From: Chloroflexi bacterium HGW-Chloroflexi-2
Lineage (GTDB): Bacteria > Chloroflexota > Anaerolineae > Anaerolineales > Anaerolineaceae
DNA length: 64,000 nucleotides
Reading direction: 5' to 3'
Assembly (NCBI GenBank): GCA_002840735.1
Contig: PHBY01000008.1
Coordinates: 124,001-188,000 of the forward strand
This document shows, in pieces, positions 59,120-64,000 of the stretch. Under the pieces are notes generated by a model that was not told the origin of the DNA, did not search any database, and was given only the letters and a program-made list of their open reading frames with translations. A program made the translations under genes and the position numbers. How positions within the stretch are numbered: the stretch's first letter is position 1; every line of letters begins with the position of its first letter.

Positions 59120-59351
59120 GAAATTTATTATTTCCAATAATATTCGCACCCTTCGTTTTTTTGCAAATGAAATGACCCAGCAATCACTGGCTGAAATGAC
59201 TGGCGTATCGCGGCAGACGATCATGGCTGTGGAAGCGGGAAAATATTCGCCCTCTTTAGAACTGGCTTTTCGTATTGCAGATGTGTTTGGGGTCACCATC
59301 AATGAAGTATTTTCATATGAAGTAGTCGATCAAACAGGAAAGAAAAAATGA
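59112..59351 (+). CDS. XRE-family transcriptional regulator
   Basis: 79 aa. The Cro/C1 HTH is clear: [59 protein letters not shown]. It is close in type to the regulator at 8526. GAGGGGTGCATA precedes the ATG, inside the end of the membrane-protein gene (8-bp overlap). It probably represses its own operon, with activity linked to the membrane partner. Confidence 0.9.
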   Translation: MPKKFIISNNIRTLRFFANEMTQQSLAEMTGVSRQTIMAVEAGKYSPSLELAFRIADVFGVTINEVFSYEVVDQTGKKK

Positions 59352-59432
59352 AACCGAACATATCCACTGAAAGAAACCCCAGATGCTATTAATTTTCTTC
59401 GAAAGGGTCATGCCCAGGGGAAAGTGGTAATC

Positions 59433-60572
59433 TCAGTCCTTTAATCCAAACCATTTCTCTTTACGTGATGCTCCAAAGTGTTGTTTTTCTCTTACCAGAA
59501 CATCAGAAGGTTCGAAAAATTGGCCGGTAGGTGTAACATCTGTAAGAAAATCAACATCGACACGGCCAACCATCTTTCTGCCAAATTCAATATAACAGGT
59601 GCCCGCCCCATCATAATCTGGGGGATGGTCCCCACCGTTAAATTCGGCAATCAATTTTGCAGCAACTGTTTGCGCTGCCCCTTCAGAAAAAATTCCTGCC
59701 TTTGCAGTCCCAACACTTGTTACATCACCGATGGCATACACGTTGGGATAGAAGGTTTCCAGTGTTTTATATTCAACAGGAATCCAACCATCATCCGTCA
59801 TACCGGATGCTTCTACCACTGCTGGCACACGATGTTTGGGAATGCCTAGAAAAAGATCATAAGTCAATTCAGTTTTATCATCCAGGATGACTACTTTACG
59901 GTCAGGATCAAGGGCAATCACGAGACGATTGGGAAGGAATGTAATCCCGCGTTCTTTGAAAGCAGCTATTAAGGCTTTTGAGGTTTCGGGTGATGGGGGA
60001 ATCGGAATATTGAAGGGCATAACCAGGCTTATTGTACAATTTTCTCTCACACCATGGGCAATGAGGTATTCATCCAATAATAACGCGGCTTCACTGGGTG
60101 CTGGTGGACATTTAAAAGGTGTGGAGGTTACTCCAATAATTGCATGGCCTTTTGTGAAAGAAGGAATTACTGATCGTAATCTTTCAGCCCCTTCAAATGA
60201 ATAAAACTCATTACCCCCTTCCAGTAAACCTGGAGTGGCTGCTTGATCGTAATCTGCACCCAGGGCAATCACCAGAATATCAGGATGGTAGTTGCCTTTA
60301 TTTGTTACCACCTTCCGCGTTTCAGGATCAATTTCTAATATTTCTTCCTGTTTGAACCGGACACCAGGTTTAACGATATCCTTGTAATATAATCTCACGG
60401 AATCCGAGGTCTTTTTGCCGAACATCACATCAAGCTTGGAGAATCCAAAAAAGAAGGAATCATTTTTATCAATTATAGTTAGATCCAGATTTTCTCCTAA
60501 TGCTTCTGACAACAGGGAACTGAGTTCAAGCCCACCAAAACCAGCACCTAAAACAAGAACATTTAATTTCAT
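59433..60572 (-). CDS. FAD/NAD(P)-dependent oxidoreductase, sulfide:quinone reductase-like
   Basis: 379 aa. The FAD-binding Rossmann motif VLGAGFGGLELSS is at about 6-18, TIIDKNDSFFFGFSKLDVMF follows, and the second nucleotide-binding part is around ILVIALGADYD. The FAD-contact motif NVYAIGDVTSVG is near 280, then GTCYIEFGRKMVG. It fits the SQR/NDH-2-like group. I see no CxxC pair typical of true SQR, so the physiological substrate is open. GAGGAGTTAGTGA precedes the ATG. Confidence 0.87.
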   Translation of the reverse strand: MKLNVLVLGAGFGGLELSSLLSEALGENLDLTIIDKNDSFFFGFSKLDVMFGKKTSDSVRLYYKDIVKPGVRFKQEEILEIDPETRKVVTNKGNYHPDILVIALGADYDQAATPGLLEGGNEFYSFEGAERLRSVIPSFTKGHAIIGVTSTPFKCPPAPSEAALLLDEYLIAHGVRENCTISLVMPFNIPIPPSPETSKALIAAFKERGITFLPNRLVIALDPDRKVVILDDKTELTYDLFLGIPKHRVPAVVEASGMTDDGWIPVEYKTLETFYPNVYAIGDVTSVGTAKAGIFSEGAAQTVAAKLIAEFNGGDHPPDYDGAGTCYIEFGRKMVGRVDVDFLTDVTPTGQFFEPSDVLVREKQHFGASRKEKWFGLKD

Positions 60573-60885
60573 TCACTAACTCCTCTATATTTTTTATTCA
60601 CGAGTTAAAAATTATTCCCATGGATCACTGGCTTTTCCCCTGATAGGTTTAATAAATTAAATTATTTTGAATCCTATAATGTTGTTAATCAAATTGAATG
60701 CAGGTTCTTCTTATATAATAGTAATTAGACCCTATTTGTCAAATATTTATATAATCAATATTGGATTAACGAAATAGCTGGAAATTCAGTTCAATTTTAA
60801 AATTGTCTATCACGAAGCAGACTTACAAGTTACAATAAAAGATGAATGTTGGAATGACTAAAATACGTAGAAAGAAAAGAATATA
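60573..60885. other. intergenic region between divergent genes
   Basis: About 310 bp, AT-rich, no ORF. It should hold the promoters of both the oxidoreductase and the helicase; TATAAT-like boxes occur (for example near 60714), but I could not choose one with confidence. Confidence 0.4.
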
Positions 60886-62409
60886 ATGGAAGAAATTAAT
60901 CCTCAAATGAGTGAAAATTCCACTCAACAACCTGACAATAAAATACTACAGGATATATTGCCAGAAGCCAGGCTGGCTGATTTACCTGAAAAAATGCGCC
61001 AGGGAGCTGCGCTGGCTGGCTGGGACGAGTTACTACCCGTTCAGGCCAAGGCTATTCCGTACCTGTTCTCGCGGCGAGATATGATGATTCAATCCCATAC
61101 CGGCAGCGGAAAAACGGGTGCTTATTTGCTCCCCATGCTCGAAATGATCAATCCACTTCAGAATTCAACACAGGTTCTGGTAATGGTGCCAACACGTGAA
61201 TTAGCTTTACAGGTTGCCACCGAAGCCGAACTGTTTGGAAGAGCGATTGGCGTGCGTTCTATCGCCGTTTATGGAGGTGTTGGTTATCGTGCTCAACTGG
61301 ATGCATTCAAGGAGGGGGCACACATTGTCATTGGTACACCCGGCCGTTTACTCGATCACTTGCTACGTCGGTCGCTTACCCTCAAAGATTTGAAATTCCT
61401 GATCCTCGATGAAGCCGATCATATGCTCTCCATGGGTTTTTACCCCGATATGCGCCGGGTGAAATCTTATTTACCGGATAATCCCATCAGCACATATATG
61501 TTCTCGGCCACATTTCCACCTCAGGTGATACGTGTTACCAGTGAATTTCTGCTGGAGCCGGGCTTCATCAACCTCAGTAGCGAACATATCCATGTCACCG
61601 AGACGGAACATGTCTACTATAAAGTTCCCGGGATGGATAAAGATCGCAGTCTGGTACGGATTCTTGAGGTCGAAAATCCTTTATCAGCCATCATTTTCTG
61701 TAATACCAAAGTACATGTTGAATATGTGACCACCGTTCTGCAGCGATTTGGCTATGATGCCGATTTACTGACCTCTGATCTATCGCAGTCCGCTCGTGAG
61801 AAGGTGCTCGCGCGGGTTCGCAGTGGTACTTTGCGATTTCTGGTTGCCACGGATGTCGCTGCCCGTGGGATCGACTTACCCGAACTTTCACATGTCATCC
61901 AGTATGAACCCCCTGAAGACGCTGAGGCATATATCCATCGTTCCGGTCGAACGGGACGGGCAGGCAGTAGTGGAACAGCGATCACTTTGGTTAACATCAC
62001 TGAACAGGCTGAATTGCGTCAAATTGGCAAACGTTTTTCCTTAAAAATTGAAGAACGGGATTTGCCCGATGATGAACTTGTGGAAAAGGTGGTTTCAGAG
62101 CGCATCATCACCCTGCTGGAAGCAAAATTACGTACCAGGGATAAATTACGGACGGAACGTATGCAGCGTTTCCTGCCGCTTGCTCGCAGCTTGAGTGAAA
62201 GCGATGATGAGAGTGGCTTGCTGGCTATGTTGCTGGATGATTTTTATCAGGAAACCTTCTACTCACCGGTCATACCTCCATTATCGGAGGATCAGCAGGA
62301 ACGCCAACGAAGTGCACGTCGTCCAAAACCTCGCGCTACAAATGAGTCAGAGCGTAAAGGTAGCTATTCTTCTAATAAATCCAGCAACCGCAGACGCCGT
62401 CCTCGCTAA
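60886..62409 (+). CDS. DEAD-box ATP-dependent RNA helicase
   Basis: 507 aa. All core motifs are present: Q-motif region AGWDELLPVQAKAIPYL, Walker A SHTGSGKTGAYLLP (about 68-76), PTRELA, GTPGRLLDHLL, DEADHMLSMGF, SATFPPQV, then in the second RecA domain FCNTKVHVEYV, ATDVAARGIDLPELSHVI and HRSGRTGRAGSSG. A basic, Ser/Arg-rich C-terminal tail ends SNRRRRPR and probably binds RNA. Likely roles are RNA remodelling, ribosome assembly or cold response. Confidence 0.96.
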   Translation: MEEINPQMSENSTQQPDNKILQDILPEARLADLPEKMRQGAALAGWDELLPVQAKAIPYLFSRRDMMIQSHTGSGKTGAYLLPMLEMINPLQNSTQVLVMVPTRELALQVATEAELFGRAIGVRSIAVYGGVGYRAQLDAFKEGAHIVIGTPGRLLDHLLRRSLTLKDLKFLILDEADHMLSMGFYPDMRRVKSYLPDNPISTYMFSATFPPQVIRVTSEFLLEPGFINLSSEHIHVTETEHVYYKVPGMDKDRSLVRILEVENPLSAIIFCNTKVHVEYVTTVLQRFGYDADLLTSDLSQSAREKVLARVRSGTLRFLVATDVAARGIDLPELSHVIQYEPPEDAEAYIHRSGRTGRAGSSGTAITLVNITEQAELRQIGKRFSLKIEERDLPDDELVEKVVSERIITLLEAKLRTRDKLRTERMQRFLPLARSLSESDDESGLLAMLLDDFYQETFYSPVIPPLSEDQQERQRSARRPKPRATNESERKGSYSSNKSSNRRRRPR

Positions 62410-62457
62410 ATTCGAAAGCTAAAAAATGTCCTACGATCCTACACGCAGCTCCTGGGG

Positions 62458-63099
62458 CTAAGGTTGACGTAAGAATTCCAGGGTTCTCCTCCATGCCAGG
62501 CTGGCTGCTTCTGCATTATATGCATCCACGCGATCTGGTTCACAGAACCAGTGGCTGGTATCAGGATATTGGTAAAAGGCGTACGGTCTGTTTGATTTCT
62601 TCAGTGCAGATTCAAGCTCTTCGACATTTGTCTGAGGTTCAAATACATCAAATTCCGCGAAATGCCCCAGGTAAGATGCTCTGGCATGGGTAAAATCATC
62701 TGGTCCGGTGCCGTAATAAACCACGACTTTGCTGATTTTTTCAGGACGATTATTGGAGAGATCCAATGCCAGGAATGCACCTAATGAAAATCCAATGACT
62801 GAGATACCTTTATCTGAATGTGAGGTTTGATCCAGCAGGAGTTCTATGGCATTGTCAAGATCTGATCTGGCTTGCTCCAGGCTCAATTCATTGCTGTAAA
62901 TTTCTGCGGTCTCAATTTCAACGGTAAGTTTTCCGTGGTATAAGTCCGGTGCATAGACCGTGAAACCTTCTTTGGCTAATTGGTCACAGTAATTCTTGAT
63001 GGTTTTATTCAATCCCCACCAGGCATGCAAGACCAAAACTTTTCCGACACTTTTATTCTTCGTGATAGCAAGGTGACCACCAGATTGTGCAGGTGACAT
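62458..63099 (-). CDS. dienelactone hydrolase-family protein (Ser nucleophile)
   Basis: 213 aa. Strand and oxyanion region VLVLHAWWGLNKTIKNYCDQ, YAPDLYHGK, nucleophile elbow VIGFSLGAFLAL (GFSLG: Ser instead of the Cys of classical dienelactone hydrolase), and the catalytic His in YPDTSHWFCEP. The Cys-to-Ser change is common in DLH-family esterases. The substrate is unknown. CAGGAGGATAAT precedes the ATG. Confidence 0.88.
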   Translation of the reverse strand: MSPAQSGGHLAITKNKSVGKVLVLHAWWGLNKTIKNYCDQLAKEGFTVYAPDLYHGKLTVEIETAEIYSNELSLEQARSDLDNAIELLLDQTSHSDKGISVIGFSLGAFLALDLSNNRPEKISKVVVYYGTGPDDFTHARASYLGHFAEFDVFEPQTNVEELESALKKSNRPYAFYQYPDTSHWFCEPDRVDAYNAEAASLAWRRTLEFLRQP

Positions 63100-63300
63100 A
63101 TTATCCTCCTGATTCTTTTCTTAGTACGATTTACCTCAAATTTTCACAAACATAGAATCAAAACTTGCAGTTCTCCGCAAAGTGGTATGCATATATATGG
63201 CGAAATGCATCTGCATTTATGTTGTTAAAAATCCTTCCCAACTCGTTATTTTTTTAATTTATTGTAACCAAGTGATCTGAAATCTTAATAAAAGATATAA

Positions 63301-63406
63301 AGTTATTTGTGTCATTTCAATAATTAGCGGTCAGGGTGTTTTTGGCGTGCGTCCGCACGCCAAAAACACCCGCTTGCCCCGATTTATTGAGATGATACAG
63401 TTATTT
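63301..63406 (+). mobile_element. 90-bp MITE-like element, copy 3, with 8-bp target duplication
   Basis: The element spans 63309-63398. Left end GTGTCATTTCAATAA, right end TTATTGAGATGATAC (13 of 15 positions complementary). Central perfect 17-bp stem GGGTGTTTTTGGCGTGC / GCACGCCAAAAACACCC. It is flanked by the direct repeat AGTTATTT (63301-63308 and 63399-63406). It lies about 200 bp upstream of the DLH gene start. Confidence 0.92.
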
Positions 63407-63461
63407 TGTATTCAAAATCACCTGCATGATATAATCATTTTTTCCTGTTGAGCATTTCTTT

Positions 63462-63545
63462 ATGACTGAAAGTTTACCCAATAAACCTGTAAACAAAAGG
63501 CTGGTGCTGGTTTCGGAAGCAATGGGGGCACACATCAATCATTAA
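63462..63545 (+). pseudogene. 27-codon fragment of an unknown gene
   Basis: The frame MTESLPNKPVNKRLVLVSEA then MGAHINH ends where the convergent DUF6398 gene begins to overlap. The RLVLVSEAMGA strand looks like the start of a larger alpha/beta protein whose remainder is missing. There is no strong ribosome site. It is probably a remnant; it could also be chance. Confidence 0.3.
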
Positions 63546-64000
63546 TTTCCGTGGCAGAGTTATCAGGAATATATGGGATTAACCCTTTTCGGAATGCTTC
63601 TTCTTGATAATTTCGAGGTAAAGATCTGGCATCAACATTAAAACCATTGACTGAAATCACCCAGGCCATGGGATTCTTATCGACCAAACCAGGCAATATC
63701 CATTCATGACTGAAGTGGTCGATATGCATCATTTTCTTAATCTGATTTGCTTTGTTTGCACCAGTACTGGTTGCTACTCCAAACCAGGCACACAACTCAT
63801 CTGCTTTCATATGCGGATTCTGCGATTTATCAAATAGAAAGTTGACCGATCCTATCGCATAAACAATGCCACAAGCCCAGGTATTTAATCTTCCAGAATT
63901 GAGGGGTGATGGCCGCTTACGAGCTAATTTCGCCGCAAGCTCTTTACTTAACAATGAGTAATCTTCATTCAACTTTTCCAGACAAAACTCATCAATTAAT
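63535..64000 (-). CDS. DUF6398 family protein, 5' partial at window edge
   Basis: At least 155 aa; the frame stays open to base 64000 (LIDEFCLEKLNEDYSLLSK), so the true start is outside. Typical features are AAKLARKRPSPLNSGRLNTW, ACGIVYAIGSVNFLFDKSQN, MKADELCAWFGVATSTGANK, a helix-turn-helix-like part, then NQIKKMMHID. A DNA- or nucleic-acid-binding role is possible from the HTH-like segment, but the family has no established function. It overlaps the end of the short fragment at 63462. Confidence 0.8.
   Translation of the reverse strand, partial: LIDEFCLEKLNEDYSLLSKELAAKLARKRPSPLNSGRLNTWACGIVYAIGSVNFLFDKSQNPHMKADELCAWFGVATSTGANKANQIKKMMHIDHFSHEWILPGLVDKNPMAWVISVNGFNVDARSLPRNYQEEAFRKGLIPYIPDNSATEIND

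Overview
The window looks like chromosomal DNA of a moderately AT-rich Chloroflexota bacterium, most likely class Anaerolineae. That is an inference from gene content: several lipoproteins with TPT-rich linkers, a MalT-like/BTAD regulator beside a DUF5317 gene and an NHLP-clan small protein, an archaeal/ER-type signal peptidase beside a small secreted protein, a CehA-type PHP protein and a sugar ABC operon with no ATPase gene. No rRNA, tRNA or CRISPR array was seen. Most genes have a clear Shine-Dalgarno.

Layout. 1-3.1 kb: an ABC-2 exporter operon (ATPase cut by the left edge, two permeases, a 42-aa membrane peptide). 3.1-7.9 kb: a membrane protein and two large beta-propeller lipoproteins. 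8-15.3 kb: an autoregulated XRE/membrane-protein pair, small membrane proteins, an O-methyltransferase, a CPBP protease, VOC and deazaflavin-type proteins, a bacterial eRF1-like (baeRF) protein and a stress-type coiled-coil protein. 15.6-19 kb: a secretion island in which a signal peptidase fused to a degenerate EAL domain sits between an RTX-repeat protein and a small secreted protein. 19.3-31 kb: housekeeping-like genes (surE, TSUP, HAD, PHP, esterase, two APH-type kinases), a VapBC pair, an MNT/HEPN pair with a broken HEPN gene, and a marked concentration of decayed genes. 31.2-40.4 kb: an arabino/xylo-oligosaccharide-type locus (GH43, GH2, GH43 lipoprotein, two permeases, binding protein, ArsR-type regulator). 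40.5-43.4 kb: a TldD/TldE pair. 43.7-49.1 kb: a MalT-like/BTAD regulator followed by a 45-aa hydrophobic peptide, a DUF5317 membrane protein, an Os1348/NHLP-clan-like small protein and an HD-GYP protein. 49-55.2 kb: envelope proteins, a rhomboid protease and a lipoprotein built from five 53-aa repeats. 55.5-57.3 kb: an FixH/YtkA-like protein with a di-haem peroxidase. 57-64 kb: GNAT, SnoaL-like, a second XRE/membrane pair, an FAD oxidoreductase, a DEAD-box helicase, a DLH-type hydrolase and a DUF6398 protein cut by the right edge.

The strongest non-gene discovery is a family of three 90-bp mobile elements (14.7, 50.6 and 63.3 kb). Each has 15-bp imperfect terminal inverted repeats, a central 17-bp stem whose base pairs co-vary between copies, and a perfect 8-bp target-site duplication that differs at every locus. 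The strongest protein-level discoveries are the signal peptidase-EAL fusion with two neighbouring candidate substrates that share a motif, the BTAD regulator/micropeptide/HD-GYP cassette, and a HEPN toxin frame interrupted by exactly two TAA codons. Several gene fragments between 13 and 30 kb suggest ongoing gene loss.
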